A stretch of 64,000 nucleotides of DNA from positions 8,521,501 to 8,585,500 of the forward strand of contig NC_059084.1 in the NCBI RefSeq assembly GCF_020497125.1, in the 5' to 3' direction. Origin of the DNA: Mauremys mutica (taxonomy: Eukaryota > Chordata > Testudines > Geoemydidae). Position numbers and translations under genes: made by a program. The notes under the pieces were generated by a model that was not told the origin of the DNA, made no database searches, and was given only the letters and a program-made list of their open reading frames with translations. Below, in pieces: positions 1 through 14,150 of this stretch (position 1 is its first letter; each line of letters begins with the position of its first letter).

Positions 1-2452
<2,452 letters not shown>

Positions 2453-2686
2453 CATTTAGCCTTGTTATGGTCCAGTTCTTCCTGACTGCAGATGGCACAC
2501 TTGGCAGCTCGAAGACAAAGGGCCCAACATTTGGATCGATGTCAGCATCTGCGGCTGTTATGTTGATGACATTCAGGTTTGGCTTTTCACAGATCTGTGC
2601 CTCCTTTGGCAGAAGCTCAGGAGCATTATCATTGATGTCAATTAGATAGATCTGCAGCGTGCCAGTGCCACTTGCTGGGGGGATAC
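2453..2686 (-). CDS. CDH4: CDH4 coding exon (exon 12 equivalent): EC4-EC5 junction
   Basis: This exon has 234 bp, phase 1 at both ends. The acceptor is CCATTCAG|GTATCC and the donor is CTAAATG|GTAAAT. It encodes [20 protein letters not shown] with the EC4-EC5 linker [16 protein letters not shown]5 sequence follows: [19 protein letters not shown], then [16 protein letters not shown] and TITRLN. NIT and NWT are likely N-glycosylation sequons. The cysteine of QICE is one of the conserved EC5 cysteines. The sequence is nearly the same as recalled mammalian R-cadherin and differs clearly from N-cadherin (recalled as PQVLPQEAETCE), supporting the CDH4 assignment. Confidence 0.97.
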
Positions 2687-3522
2687 CTGAATGGGAGAGG
2701 CAGATTCAAACGAGTAATGACAAATACAGCACAACAAGTGGCATGCACAACTATGCTAGCTTCCACGCCCTTGGAAAACCTTACGGCCCCATGTACTAAA
2801 GCATGGATGAGGCCTGAGGGATTTTTTTTGTTTCCCCCTTAGATTCCTAGCGATTTCCTTGTCCCTGTGTGACATCTTGCAAGATGTATCATTAAAACCT
2901 GCCATGTTCTCATGAAAAATGCTGTTTTGTTCCACTGAGTAAAACGGAGCTGTTCCATGATTTTACACTAGACCCCCTGTTACACAATTCCCAGGTTAAT
3001 TGTGTAGTTTCAGTGTGTCCCCGTCATACTGGGCAGGCAAGTCATTCAGTAAGAGGGAGGAAGAGTTAATGAGAAGGGAGGAGTCCCTAAGGCAAGACAT
3101 TTGGTATTAACATGATAGCTATTCGTAGTAATTAGTTGGTAGGGGAACAGAGACGTTCCGAATTGTGCAAGCCAAAGTTCAGGGTCCAGGTCTCATTTTC
3201 TCCAAAGCCCTGAAGTTTGGAGACAGTCAAATCACTTGTTCCAGGTTCGGCTCAGTTCTCTAGAGAAGGGCTGAAACGGGAATGGTTTCATTCTGCATAA
3301 CCTGGTTAGTTAGGTTTTAGTTTTGCTAAACCACACCCAGGATCTGGGTCTTATTTTATTCAACCCCAAACCAGTAGGAGGGTGGGACTGAATAACTTTT
3401 CCTAATTTCTGGTTGGGAGGAAAGAGGGGGAGGGCTGAAGGAAGACGGCGGGTGCAGGGAGGGGAATAAGAAAGAAGAAACAGATGTGGGGTCAAGGATG
3501 AAAAGAAGTGTCACCCACTGGT

Positions 3523-3682
3523 CAGGATGGATTGGGACTGGACAACAGGGGATGGATCACTTGATAATTGCCCTGTTCTGCTCATTCCCTTTGAAGCATC
3601 TGGCACTGGCCCCTGGTGGGAGACAGGATACTGGACTAGATGGGCTACTGGTCTGACCCAGTATGGCCATTCTTATGTTTTT
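3523..3682 (+). mobile_element. CR1 LINE 3' end fragment
   Basis: The last 160 nt of a turtle-type CR1, including GACAGGATACTGGACTAGAT, GGTCTGACCCAGTATGGCC and the ATTCTTATG tail at about 3668-3678. It is severely 5'-truncated and non-coding. Confidence 0.88.
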
Positions 3683-3897
3683 AGTTCAAGCTGGAGAGAC
3701 ATCAGTGTTTAGGTATGAAGTCCTTGGTTCAATCCCCTGTGTGTTGGTCCAGATGGTCACTGTCACAAAAACACATTATGATTCTACCTGAACCATGCAA
3801 AAATAGATAGTCCCACTAAATATATCCTCCTCCTTTTCAATTCTAAACGTTGTTCCAAGTAGCAGGGGTGCTGTGCATCTTCCTGACACAGAGGTCC

Positions 3898-3998
3898 TAG
3901 TCCTGCAATCCTTACTCAGAGGAGCAGTCCCAGTGACTTCACTTGAACTATTTGCCTGAGTAAGGCTCCGTCATGTAAAATTATCTGGATCAGGCTCT
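3898..3998. repeat. Short palindromic MITE
   Basis: CTGCAATCCTTACTCAGAGG and GCCTGAGTAAGGCTCC oppose each other around CAGTGACTTCACTTGAACT. It is a diverged fold-back repeat. Confidence 0.5.
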
Positions 3999-4320
3999 TA
4001 GTTTTTGTTTTACTTTTTAACATTAAAAGCTGTCACTGTCCTGTGAAATCCTCTGCAAAGGTCTGGTTCTTCTGCTTTCCTAGCCTTGCATGCATCAATA
4101 ACCGCCCCTCTAGCAAGAAAAACAGCTAGTTTTCTTTTAAATGGTTCAGTGTTTTTCATTTCCCTCCACCCCTGAACTGCAGGCGGTTTTGTTCCAGGCC
4201 TCTACACCACTTATTTTCTCAACCAGCTCTGCCTCAGTAATTTTTTTTAAGCTTATACTTTCAATTCATAGTCCCTTCTTCCTAGAGCTGGCATAAAAAC
4301 ATCATTCCATGATGCTTTCT

Positions 4321-4445
4321 GTTTGTTTAGGACTTCTCTATCAAACAAGTTTAGCCGCTCAAAAAATCAGCTCAAATAAGCCGCTCAAAATGCAAAATGA
4401 GCTGACTTTTCTATCAAACAAGTTTAGGACTCTATCAAACAAGGG
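4321..4445. repeat. Local micro-duplication mosaic
   Basis: CTATCAAACAAGTTTAG occurs at 4338-4354 and 4411-4427, with a third partial copy CTATCAAACAAG at about 4432-4443. CCGCTCAAAA occurs at 4355 and 4381. Confidence 0.75.
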
Positions 4446-5152
4446 TTTGCTCCCTGTTTGTTTTTGCTGACCGTGGGGTCTCAAAGTCCCTGGTGGAGCC
4501 CTGAAAATCCCTCTCCCATGATTCCTTCATTCTCCCTCCCTCCCAACCTTTTATCACAGACACCATCCTTTCACCCATGGAGCTCTGCATTGGTCTCCCT
4601 TTAGAACAAACATCCTTAATCAGCCCTGGAGTTTGCTGCAGAGAGATGCAAAGCCCATGGGGCTATTAAGGCTGTACATGCAACAGAGTCATGGTTAGTA
4701 TCGTCTGTGGAAAAGCGTAGGTGATTTTTCCTCTTTACATGATGCCCAGAATATCTTTAGGACTGACTACAGACTCTGCATGTGCTTCTGCACCTTTAGG
4801 GACACGTTTTTAAAGGGTCTTTAAAATAAGCTTCCGATAGTAGGAGGCAGTAATGCAGACATGACTGACATAATCTTCATCTGCACATGCAAAACAGATA
4901 CTTGCAAGTGCCTGCACAAATGCCGATTTATGCATGCAAGTGGGTGGCTCTGTGCCCATTTACTCATTCAGCTGGATCTTGATGTCCCTGAAGTGCATTC
5001 AGGAGCAACCCCAGGAGAGATTAAAACAGTCATCATAACGATTTAAAACAATTTATAGAAATTCCCTTTACCAAACAACAGATAGTTTCAAATTGTTTCA
5101 GCTACTCTAGGGGAAAGGGCAGGGAGGTGTTGATGCCCTAAAAGGATCATTG

Positions 5153-5218
5153 GGCTGAATCCTCAGCTGGTGTAAATCAAAACGGCTCATTTTACTTCAG
5201 TGGAGAATCTGGCTCCCT
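5153..5218. repeat. Short repeat of the CAGCTGGTGTAAA family
   Basis: GGGCTGAATCCTCAGCTGGT and GTAAATC start the unit, which ends GAGAATCTGGCTCCC. One arm is well kept. Confidence 0.55.
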
Positions 5219-6446
5219 GGTTTGATCTGAGAGGTAAAATAGAAATGAGCTGGTATGGAAAAGATTTGGTACCTCTAAACATAAGAGTAGGGGTGACAAC
5301 TCTACATCTAGCCACAGTGCGAGTGACCACTGTCTTTTCCTTTTCCTTGTAATGGGTGCTCTGAAAGGCCTGCTCTAGCTAACAGCATCAAGGCATTGGA
5401 AAAGCCTGCTCGACACAGGCAGCAGCTTCTGGAGTGAACAAAAAATGTGATGCTTCCCCATTATCATTTCATTGTACCTTTGGAGGTATTTTCTAGAGTA
5501 TCCATAGATCTGCTGCCTGGTGGGTCTTCTCCATTCAGGAGAGGGCAAATGCCTTTAAAGTGCCCTCCTATGTACAAGGACGTTTCCCTGGGGCCTTGTA
5601 ACACTGAGCTGACAAGTACTGATGGAAACAAATTAAACTGACCTGGTGCTGGGGAACCATTCACCCCCCTCTTTATCACTGCGTAATGGCAGACAACCCC
5701 AGAGGACCCCCAACAGAAGCACCTGAAACTAGATGGAGCAGAGGGGAGGCTGAAAAGGGAAACAACTTGCAATAAAAACATTAAACTGATTATGATTTTT
5801 TTAAATAGAAGCTGCACTTTTTGCTCCTTTGTGAACAGCTCCTTATTGTAGTTCAGGGAGAAATCATGTCCAATGAGTGGAACAGCTTATTAATCACATA
5901 CAGAAAATATCCAAAAGGATTTAACGGAATGCTGTTTCTTCCTTCAGGGAAGGAAAAAAACCCAAACCTGCTTTGATAAGTATGTGATGACACAGCACAT
6001 GGAACTTAGGAAGAAATCTGAAAGGAGTCAATTAACCTAGACAAAACTTTAGCCATTACCCGAAGCACTCAAAACAGCATTTTAAATCAGGGGGTGTTGT
6101 ATGTGCATTTTGATGGCTGCACCAGAACAGGAACAGATTATTTTTTCAAAATAAAGGAATTAATTCAGATTTCAGCTCTTGGAGTTGCTGAATAATGGCT
6201 CGAGAGAAGAGAGAAGGTGAGGCGTTGAAGCCTGAAGAAGCTTGAAGAACTCCCTGCCAGTCAACTTTTAAAGGGGGGTGTCTGTGGCGGGGCAGGAAAG
6301 GCAAAATCTTTTGGTTCAGCAGCCCCAGAGAACCTGCTGATGGGGGTCGGAGCCGATATCAGAGCCACAAATTCTAACCTGGTATTGGGTATTTTAAAGC
6401 ATGGGATGGGTGCCCAGGCATAAATTCACAAAAGTACTTAGCCACC

Positions 6447-6655
6447 CAGGAGCGCCGGCAGCCTTTTTGGCGCCCTAGGCGGCGGAAGGTCCTGCCCCCA
6501 AAATGGCACCCCCAACGGAAGCGGCGGAAGGTCCCGCCCCTGAAATACCGCCGATGACCGCGGCGGCCGAACATCCAGCTGCCGTGGTCGCTGCCCCACA
6601 AATGTTGGCGCCCTAGGAGACTGCCTAGGTCGCCTAATGGGTTGCGCCGGCCCTG
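6447..6655. mobile_element. hAT MITE with exact 8-bp target duplication
   Basis: 209 bp between two copies of TAGCCACC (6439-6446 and 6656-6663). Ends CAGGAGCGCCGGCAGCC and, reversed, CAGGGCCGGCGCAACCC form inverted repeats. The GC-rich interior yields arginine-rich open frames that are not genes. Confidence 0.88.
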
Positions 6656-6954
6656 TAGCCACCTAAACTCCAGATTAGGGGGCCTATGTCCCAGTTTTAG
6701 GTTCCACCTAAGTTTTTGCAGTAAAAAGTTCCCTAGGCAGCTATGTTTGGACTCTGCTGTCTCCCACTAGGCACCCCGGCACCTATCTCCCCGCTAAAGC
6801 CCCAAAGCAATTCACAAACCAAAGGAAGACAGGCATACATCACCTAACTCATGTGTGGGGCCCAATCTGATAGGCATGATCAGAGGCCAAATGCTACATC
6901 TGCCCAGGCAAGTTCACAGAAAACTGCCAGAGGTAGGGGGTTCCCCCATAACTT

Positions 6955-7480
6955 TTAGCCTAGGGTATGCAACTGGAAGTTTGGTGACAACTAGTTCAAG
7001 TCCCTGCTCCAGCTGATGAAGAGAAAGGATTTGAACAGGGATCTGCCATCTCTCAGGGGAGCACCATAGCCATAGGGCTATGGGATATTCTGAGGTGAGA
7101 CCCCATCTGTCTTCCCTGTTGAAGCTGTTACACTGGACACTTAACTCACTGGAGCAGGGGGACTGGATCGGAGGTCTCCCACATCCTGGGTGAGTGCTCT
7201 AACCACCAGGCTACAGAGTCCTGCTCATGCGTGTGCTCTCTCTCTTTCCCTCACCCCAGTAACTAAGTGGTTATCCACAGTGGAGCAGGTGACAGAACCA
7301 TTTGTGGCAGAGAGAGAGAAATGCCTGTAGCCTGGTGATTAGGGCACTCAACCAGGATGCTGGAGACCCAGGAGAGTACCCTAACCACCGGGCTAAAAGT
7401 TATGAGGGAGCTCCTCTTTCCCTTTCCCCACCCTCAATCCTCTGGCTTCTTGAAAAAAGAAGCCTAACCCCAAAGAGGGT
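6955..7480. repeat. SINE-like repeats with tRNA-type features
   Basis: The plus strand holds TAGCCTGGTGATTAGGGCAC with GGAGACCCAGGAG, and a reversed part near 7175-7225 with TGGGTGAGTGCTCTAACCAC. These are typical of tRNA-derived SINE heads (A-box-like GTGATTAGGG; the B box is decayed). Two or more overlapping copies in opposite orientations are likely. Limits are approximate. Confidence 0.5.
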
Positions 7481-7504
7481 TCACAGCTGAGCATGGCTAG
7501 CAGA

Positions 7505-9535
7505 ACATCAGAATGGCCATATTAGGTCAGACCAAAGGTCCATCTAGCCCAGTATCCTGTCTTCCAGCAGTGGACAATGCCAGGTGTCCCAGAGGGAATG
7601 AACAGAACAAGTAATCATTAAGTAATTCATCTCGTCACCCATTCCCAGCTTCTGGCAGACAGAGGATAGGGACACCATCCCTGCCCATCTTGGCTAATAA
7701 CTATTGATGGACCTATCCTCCATGAACTTGCCTAGTTCTTTTTTGAACCCTGTTATAGTCTTGGCCTTCACAACATCCTCTGGCAAGGAGTTCCAGAGGT
7801 TGACTGTGCATTGTGTGAAAAAATACTTCCTTTTTTTTGTTTTAAATTTGCTGCCTATTAATTTCATTTGGTGACCCCTAGTTCTTGTGTTATGAGAAGG
7901 AGTAAATACTTCCTTATTTACTTTCTCCACACCATTCATGATTTTATAGCTCTAATATATTCCCCCCTTAGTCATCTCTTTTCTAAGCTGAAAAGTCCCA
8001 GTTTTATTAATCTCTCCTCATATGGCAGCTGTTCCATACCCCTAATAATTTTTGTTGTCCTTTTCTGAACCTTTTCCAATTCCAATATATCTTTTTTTGA
8101 GATGGGACGACCACATCTGCACGCAGTATTCAAGATGTGGGCGTACCATGGATTTATATAGAGGCAATATGATATTTTCTGTCTTATTATATCTCCCTTT
8201 CTTAGTGATGCCCAACATTCTGTTCGCTATTTTGACTGCTGCTGAACATCGAGTGGATGATTTCAGATAAATATCCACAATGACTCCAAGATCTCTTTCT
8301 TGAGTGGTAACAGCTAATTTAGATTCCATCATTTTTTATGTGTAGTTGGGATTATGTTTTCCAAAGTGCATTACTTTGCATTTATCAACATTGAATTTCA
8401 TCTGTCATTTTGTTGTCCAGTCACCCAGTTTTGTGAGATCCTTTTGTAGCTCTTCACAGTGTGCTTGGGACTTAACTATCGTGAGTAATTTTGTATCGTC
8501 TGCGAATTTTGCCACTTCACTGTTTACCCCTTTTTACTGACCATTTATGAATACGTTGAATAGGAATGGTCCTAGTGTAGACAACTGGGGGACACCACTA
8601 TTTACCTCTCTCCATTCTGAAAACTGACCATTTATTCCTACCTTTTGTTTCATATATTTTAACCAGTCCGCAATCCATGAGAGGACCTTCCCTCTTATCC
8701 CATGACGACTTACTTTTCTTACAAGCCTCTGGTGAGGGACCTTGTCAAAGGCTTTCTGAAAATCTAAGTACACTATATTCAGTGGATCCCTCTTGTCCAC
8801 ATGCTTGTTGACCCCCTTAAAGAATTCTAGTAGATTGGTGAGGCATGATTTGCCTTTACGAAAACCATGTCGACTCTTCCCCAACAAATTACGTTCATCT
8901 ATATGTCTGACTATAGTTTCATCCAGTTTGCACAGTACTGAAATCAGGCTTACCAGCCTGTAATTGCCTGGATCACCCTTGGAGCCCTTTTTAAAAATTG
9001 GTGTCACATTAGCCATCCTCCAATCATTTGGTACAGAAGCTGATTTAAATGATGGGTTACAAACTACAGTTAGTAGTTCTGCAATTTCACATTTGAGTTC
9101 CTTCAGAACTCTTGGGTGAAAAGCATCTGGTCCTGGTGACTTATTATTGTTTAGTTTATCAATTTGCTCCAAAACCTCCTTTAATGACACCTCAATCTGG
9201 GACAGTTCCTCAGATTTGTTACCTAAAAAGACTGGCTCAGGTTTGGGAATCTCCCTCACAGCCTCAGCCGTGAAGATCGATGCAAAGAATTCATTTAGTG
9301 TCTCCACAATGGCCTTATCCTTGAATGCTCCTTTAGCATCTCGATGGTCCAGTGGCCCCGCTGGTTGTTTAGCAGGCATCCTGATTCTGATGTACATAAC
9401 ATTTTTTTTGCTATTACTTTTTGAGTCTTTGGCTAGTTGGTCTTCAAATTCTTTTTTGGCCTTCCTAATTATATTTTTATACGTCATTTGCCAGAGTTAA
9501 TGCTCCTTTCTATTTTCCTCACTAGGATTTAACAG
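7505..9535 (-). mobile_element. CR1 LINE, 5'-truncated, 3' end present
   Basis: The sequence reads as a chicken-repeat-1 family retrotransposon on the minus strand. The 9487-8534 frame carries reverse-transcriptase landmarks: NNNKSPGPDAFHPRVLKE, ANVTPIFKKGSKGDPGNYR, GFRKGKSCLTNLLEF and IVYLDFQKAFDKVPHQRL. The frame breaks near 8534, where the YxDD-containing block should follow. It resumes in other frames at 8332-8042 ([25 protein letters not shown]) and 7939-7694 ([10 protein letters not shown]). The 3' untranslated part (7505-7690) has the turtle CR1 tail that reads GGTCTGACC and GGCCAT on the minus strand. Frameshifts make it a pseudogene that cannot encode a working polymerase. The endonuclease and first ORF are missing, which is normal 5' truncation. 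Confidence 0.93.
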
Positions 9536-9983
9536 TTTTAAGAAAGTTATAGCATCTTAACATTAAAACAGGTCAGTTTCTTTTTAATACCATCCCCTCT
9601 GTTCCCTCCAATTGTTTCTGATTTCCTGATGGAACGTTTCCTACATGTTCTCAGCTGCGGGTTTTGGATGATAATGAAGATCGGTGTGTTCTGCAGCACA
9701 TGGAGTTCAGACCCCTTTGGTATTTCCTTAGATATAGGTTACACTGCTACACAGAACTTCCCAAATCAATTTTCCATTTGCCCTCACTTTCCCTTAATAA
9801 CACTCTCTGAATGCTGTGCACATTTAATTTACTCCAGCAATTTCCTGTCCCACTTTCACATTTTTAACCATAAAACCTGGGAAAAAGATAACTTATACTG
9901 ACAACTCTGTCAGGGCATCATTCCTGTTAATGCATCACATTAGAGTATTATTGAAGCATGAACAATGGGAAGCTTGGGCCCAC

Positions 9984-10126
9984 CGTTGTCAGCCGCCAAG
10001 AACGTGGCCTCATAGACATTATTCTTAATGTAGACTGACTCTCGATCAAGGACAGCAGCAGTAGTGATCTGACCGTTTGTGGCATTAATGTTCAGCCAGT
10101 TTGCAGGATCTGACAGCTTGGAGTAT
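9984..10126 (-). CDS. CDH4: CDH4 coding exon (exon 11 equivalent): body of EC4
   Basis: This short exon has 143 bp, entering in phase 2 and leaving in phase 1. The acceptor is TCTGTAG|ATACTCC and the donor is GACAACG|GTGGGC. After the completed arginine codon the product reads [18 protein letters not shown], then [18 protein letters not shown] and [12 protein letters not shown]. It holds the LDRE calcium ligand and an NAT glycosylation sequon. The exon is too small to stand out as an open frame and was placed by reading the cadherin motif and checking that phases join on both sides. Its right neighbour in the protein ([10 protein letters not shown]) begins with the glycine codon split at this donor. 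No disruption is seen. Confidence 0.95.
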
Positions 10127-10797
10127 CTACAGAGAAAGGAAATAAATACATGGCAGTCTTTTCAGTGACATGTCCTTAATACGGCTTGAAATAAGGGTTT
10201 TTTGGACTCCTGACCCTTGTTTTGAAGGAGCTTTGGATAACTGGTTTTGTTGACAAACAAAACACTAATTGGGTGTCTATTGCTGGCCATTTTTTTTGAC
10301 CTCTGCAATTATTCAATTTTCCCATTTCCTTCCCATTAAAGGTTCTGCCTTCTGCTAAGTGCCACTTATGCTCCAGCTTCCTGCTACAGGCAACAAGCCT
10401 ATTCTACAGCAAGTTGCTAATAAAGATAAAAGGGCCCTCGTTAGAGTACGAAATGGTCACTACATTCATGTGTTTGTTCCTCAAGAGCTCAGACTAAAGG
10501 AGAGATTATTTCCCCATTTCCTACTCCTGCCCTCCTACAATATAGATTGCTCCGAAACACTGGATATAACTCCCTGTCCACCCCGCACCCCATAAGGAAT
10601 TAGCGTTGGAAGGACCATATCTACAAGGTGGTACTCCTAAGACTGACATCATGCTGGCCAATCAACATATTTTACATTAGAACCAGATACAATTACCTCA
10701 GTGGTGTATGATGGGAACTCACAGCTGTATTAGCCAATAGGCCCATGAGGCCAGGCTGAAGCAATTTTAGGTGTGCCATTTTGGAGTGGCTGCTGGG

Positions 10798-10828
10798 AGG
10801 TGTGTGTGTGTATATGTGTGTGCATGTA
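10798..10828. repeat. TG-rich microsatellite
   Basis: An impure run of TG with TATATG interruptions. Confidence 0.85.
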
Positions 10829-10835
10829 TAGGGAA

Positions 10836-10958
10836 TAGGGTGACCAGACAGCAAATGTGAAAAATTGGGACGGGGGTGGGGGGTATTTGGAGCCTATATA
10901 GGAAAAAGCCCCAAATATTAGAACTGTCCCTATTAAATCAGGACATCTGATCACTCTA
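10836..10958. mobile_element. Mariner/Tc1-type MITE
   Basis: 123 bp. Left end TAGGGTGACCAGACAGCA, right end GGACATCTGATCACTCTA with two changes from the perfect inverted repeat. It follows a TG-rich microsatellite. Confidence 0.85.
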
Positions 10959-11299
10959 GTAGGGAAATTGGAGAAGAATCTCAGACAGAGAGATGGATGG
11001 TCAGGTGCAGAGTGTCTAGCCAGTATGTGAGGACATGGTTAGCCGGTGCAGCTGTTCACTGGATGTGGAGAGTAGAGCATCAATGTAATAGCAGGCAGGG
11101 AATTTGGGATGAGAGCTACTGAGGAGCTGGCTCTGTGAGAAGAAAGAGTTGCAATGGAAGTGCTGAAATTCTGTGACCTTAGTAGCATGCAGGACCAACT
11201 TTTAGAGCCTATGGAAGCTGATAGGGTCAATATAGTCCTGAGAACAAAGAGTAATACTTTGTGGCAATCACAGAAGGTAGTGTATTTTGGTAGTTAGTG

Positions 11300-11460
11300 C
11301 GCATGACTGGAAATAGGAAAATCTATTCCTGGCTCTGGCTCTGAGACACTGCATCTCCTTCGGCAAGTTACATAATTTCTCTGTGCCTTAGTTTGCCCAC
11401 ATATAAGATGGGTATAACAACACTTACCTATGTATCTCAGGGGTATTATGAGGCTTACTT
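11300..11460 (+). repeat. MIR-like SINE
   Basis: TCGGCAAGTTACATAATTTC, TCTGTGCCTTAGTTTGCCCA and AAGATGGGTATAACAACACT follow the core order of MIR-type SINEs. Confidence 0.7.
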
Positions 11461-11781
11461 AATTGCCTGCCAGTATATGGGCAAATGATCGGTCCTAAAA
11501 TATCTAGCTAAACAACGTGGTCGTACTAGATCCGAGAAGAGCATTAAAACAAATTCATTCTTTTTCACTAGATCAGTGCGGAAAGATTCACAGCAAAGCC
11601 AGGAACCATGCAGGGGTCCTCGGAGTTCCTCATAGCATTGCAGTCTTGAAATTCGGACCAGGTGGTTCAGCACAGCTTCATCTGAGGCACATTTTCTGGC
11701 AATCCCCAGGCCTGCTCTGGTAGGACCAGAGGCAGGGCAGTCTCAGCTGGAGGGCCCCCAACTGTGGAATTTATTCCCCCA

Positions 11782-11916
11782 CGGGTGCTGGAACAATTTC
11801 TACAGTTGGGGGTGCTGAGAGCCATTGAACCGAACAGTAAATCCTGTATATGATGGGAGCCACTTCAAGCCAGGGGGTGCTGCAGCACCCCCCCGCACCC
11901 AAAGTCCCAGCACCAA
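11782..11916. repeat. Small interspersed repeat with inverted ends
   Basis: It begins GGGTGCTGGAACAATTTC and ends AGTCCCAGCACC, loosely inverted. The interior has GAGAGCCATTGAACCGAAC. I recall this family from turtles. Limits are approximate. Confidence 0.55.
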
Positions 11917-13304
11917 CGTACTCCCCTTGCCAATCTATCATAGCTCAAGTTTGTTAGCGTTCTACAGGGTTGGCTTTATAGTGCTTGGCACATTCTAGTC
12001 AAACCTTTTCCAAATGGTTCTAAACAGAGGCACTTTCTTTTAAAATCTCTCTTTATTGCTCATGATTGCTACTTGGCTTACTTTTCTAGCGTTTGTGTTA
12101 AAATGAATCGTCGTTGCTATCTCTCATGTGTTTAGGAGCGGTAGAAAGGACCATATTATATGTTATTGACATAAGCAAACACACCTGGGCTTATTTTAGA
12201 GACAACTTGGGCTTATTGATGGTTTTTGCATCAACATCCTGCAAAATTCAAGGTCCCCTGAAACGTAAGCAGGTGACACTCCATGGCTTTGGCTGAATTT
12301 CACTTTCAGGTTCTGGTTTGTTTGAAGTTGGAACTCAAAGTGAAAATTGAGCAGCCTGAGTCCAGTCTGGACTCAAACAACAACACATTGTCTGCACAAG
12401 CCCCTGCCAAGTGAAACTGTTACGTTGCATGGAGCTATGTGCTTTAAGGCGAGTGTTTTTTAATATCATTGTTGTCACTGTGCCCTTTCATTGTTGAAAA
12501 TGATCAGTGATCCGGCCTGCAAAGCTGCCTTTATGGATTCGTTTGTGGCTAAAAAAGATAACTTGAGATGTGACATAGGCTATGAGCATTAACAAAAGCT
12601 GAGGCTTGTTGGGGGATGTTCTTAAGCCCGGATCTTTCCTTTGGGAAAATTATATTTAATAAAAGACTATAAAGGCTGCTTGCAAAGATATAGTGGCTGG
12701 ATCCTGTTCTCAGTTAACTGAAAACTGTTCAGGAGATTAGTGAATACATATGTATCTCCCATTCATTTCACTGCTTTGAATATTTACCCTCTAGCAGGTT
12801 TTTTTTGGTCTAACTCAGCAGTGCCAGCTGGGAAGAGAAGACAAAAACAAACCAAAACATCATTTTGCATTGTTCACAAAAACTGCTGGGGAAAGTCTCA
12901 ACTGAGCCTAACAATATTTTGTAGCTTCTGGCAAAGCCATGGAGTCACTCTGCCCTGATGAAACCCAGGTAAGAGAGAGCTACACTTACATTTAAAAATG
13001 TTGCTGGATCCGAATTTTCAATGAAATGTGTGTCCTGGGAACGCTATGAAGAACTGCTCAAGTAACTTGCTGTCGATATTTAGAGAAGATCATGCAAGGT
13101 CCTGTGTATGCGCCAGGCAGTCAGAAGCATGGCTCAGACCAGCCTGTCATTCTCCCAAAAACAGGAGAATGTTACACCTAGCAATTTTCATTCTGGATTA
13201 CAGTCCAAACATCCACAGATCAGAGAGAGTATTTGATTGGAATGGGAACTGTTCTCCTCTATGGGCTTTAGTGGGGAAGGGAGGGAAACGAAGACCCTTC
13301 AAAG

Positions 13305-13644
13305 CAGTGGTGGGTAACCTGTGGCCCGCGAGCCGCATGCGGCCCATCAGGGTAATCTAACTGCGGGCCAGGAGACATTTTGCAGACGTTGACCGTCCGC
13401 AGGCACTGCCCCTGGCAGCTCCCAGTGGCCGCGGTTCTCTGTTCCCGGCCAATGGGTGCTGCGGGAAGCGGCAGCCAGCACGTCCCTGAGGCCTGCCACT
13501 TCCTGCAGCTCCCTTTGGCCGGGAACAGAGAACCGCGACCACTGGGAGCTGTGGGGGGCAGTGCCTGCGGACGGTCAATGTCTGCAAAATGTCTCCCGGC
13601 CCGCAATCAGATTACCCCGATGGGCCGCAGGCTGCCCACCACTG
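13305..13644. mobile_element. hAT-like palindromic element (long inverted repeat)
   Basis: 340 bp. The left end is CAGTGGTGGGTAACCTGTGG and the right end is GCAGGCTGCCCACCACTG. Arms continue inward through GACCGTCCGCAGGCACTGCC and its reverse complement, so almost the whole element folds back. No clear 8-bp duplication was found. Confidence 0.8.
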
Positions 13645-13786
13645 GCCTACTTTGTTTATGCAGAGCAGCAGGTGTAGGATGCAAGCCTAACTCTTTTAAA
13701 AGTCAGGCCCATACAGTTCAGTGGAATTTGAACATGCATCTGGAAGGTGCCCAGGTGCTCCTGAAAGGGGGATGAAGAATGGTCTT

Positions 13787-14150
13787 GTGATTCATTCACT
13801 AGAATGGTACTCTGGATTCAGTTCCCAGCTTTGCTACATGTTTTCTTTGTGACATTGGACAAGTCACTTGGGGCTGGATTTTCAAAGGTATTTAGGCACC
13901 CGAAGATGCAGAAGATAAGCCCTTTTGAAAATCCTGCCGATCTGCATCTTTAAGTGTCTAAATACCTTTGAAAATCTAGCCCTTAATCCTTCTGTGACAC
14001 CTGTAAATTGGAATAATATTACTTCTTTCCACCTACCCTTTGTCTGTCTTGTCTATTTAGACTGTAAGCTCTTTGGGGCAGGGACTGTCTATGATCATGC
14101 ATATGTACCTAGTACGGTGGGGCCTTGATCTGAGGAATAATAAATACGTT
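13787..14150 (+). repeat. MIR-like SINE split by a palindromic MITE
   Basis: The left part ends GACATTGGACAAGTCACTT. It is interrupted at about 13871-13983. The right part continues AATCCTTCTGTGAC, GTAAATTGGAATAATATTAC and the tail ACTGTAAGCTCTTTGGGGCA. This tail is a frequent companion of such SINE copies in reptiles. Confidence 0.65.
13871..13983. mobile_element. Short palindromic MITE inside a MIR copy
   Basis: 113 bp with arms GGGCTGGATTTTCAAAGGTA and TACCTTTGAAAATCTAGCCC, followed inward by TTTAGGCA and TGTCTAAA. Fold-back end to end. Confidence 0.75.

Larger units (their letters stand above)
2687..9983 (-). other. CDH4 intron of 7.3 kb (intron 11 equivalent)
   Basis: It contains a CR1 3' end (about 3523-3682, plus) and a palindromic repeat at 3898-3998. 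A micro-repeat mosaic lies at 4321-4445 and a short palindromic MITE at 5153-5218. A hAT MITE with exact target duplication occupies 6447-6655. SINE-like material lies at 6955-7480 and a 2-kb CR1 LINE at about 7505-9535 (minus). Nothing is recognised in 5220-6440 or 9540-9980. Confidence 0.85.

Noticed and set aside
5464..5817. 117-codon minus-strand frame with a hydrophobic start resembling a signal peptide
   Set aside because: No conserved domain, no splice partners, and it lies in CDH4 intron. Hydrophobic starts are common in AT-rich intron sequence.
6374..6662. Arginine-rich small frames
   Set aside because: They are wholly inside or overlapping the hAT MITE at 6447-6655.
8534..9487. Treating the 317-codon reverse-transcriptase frame as a host gene
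   Set aside because: It is a CR1 LINE ORF2 fragment, broken downstream by frameshifts and truncated upstream.
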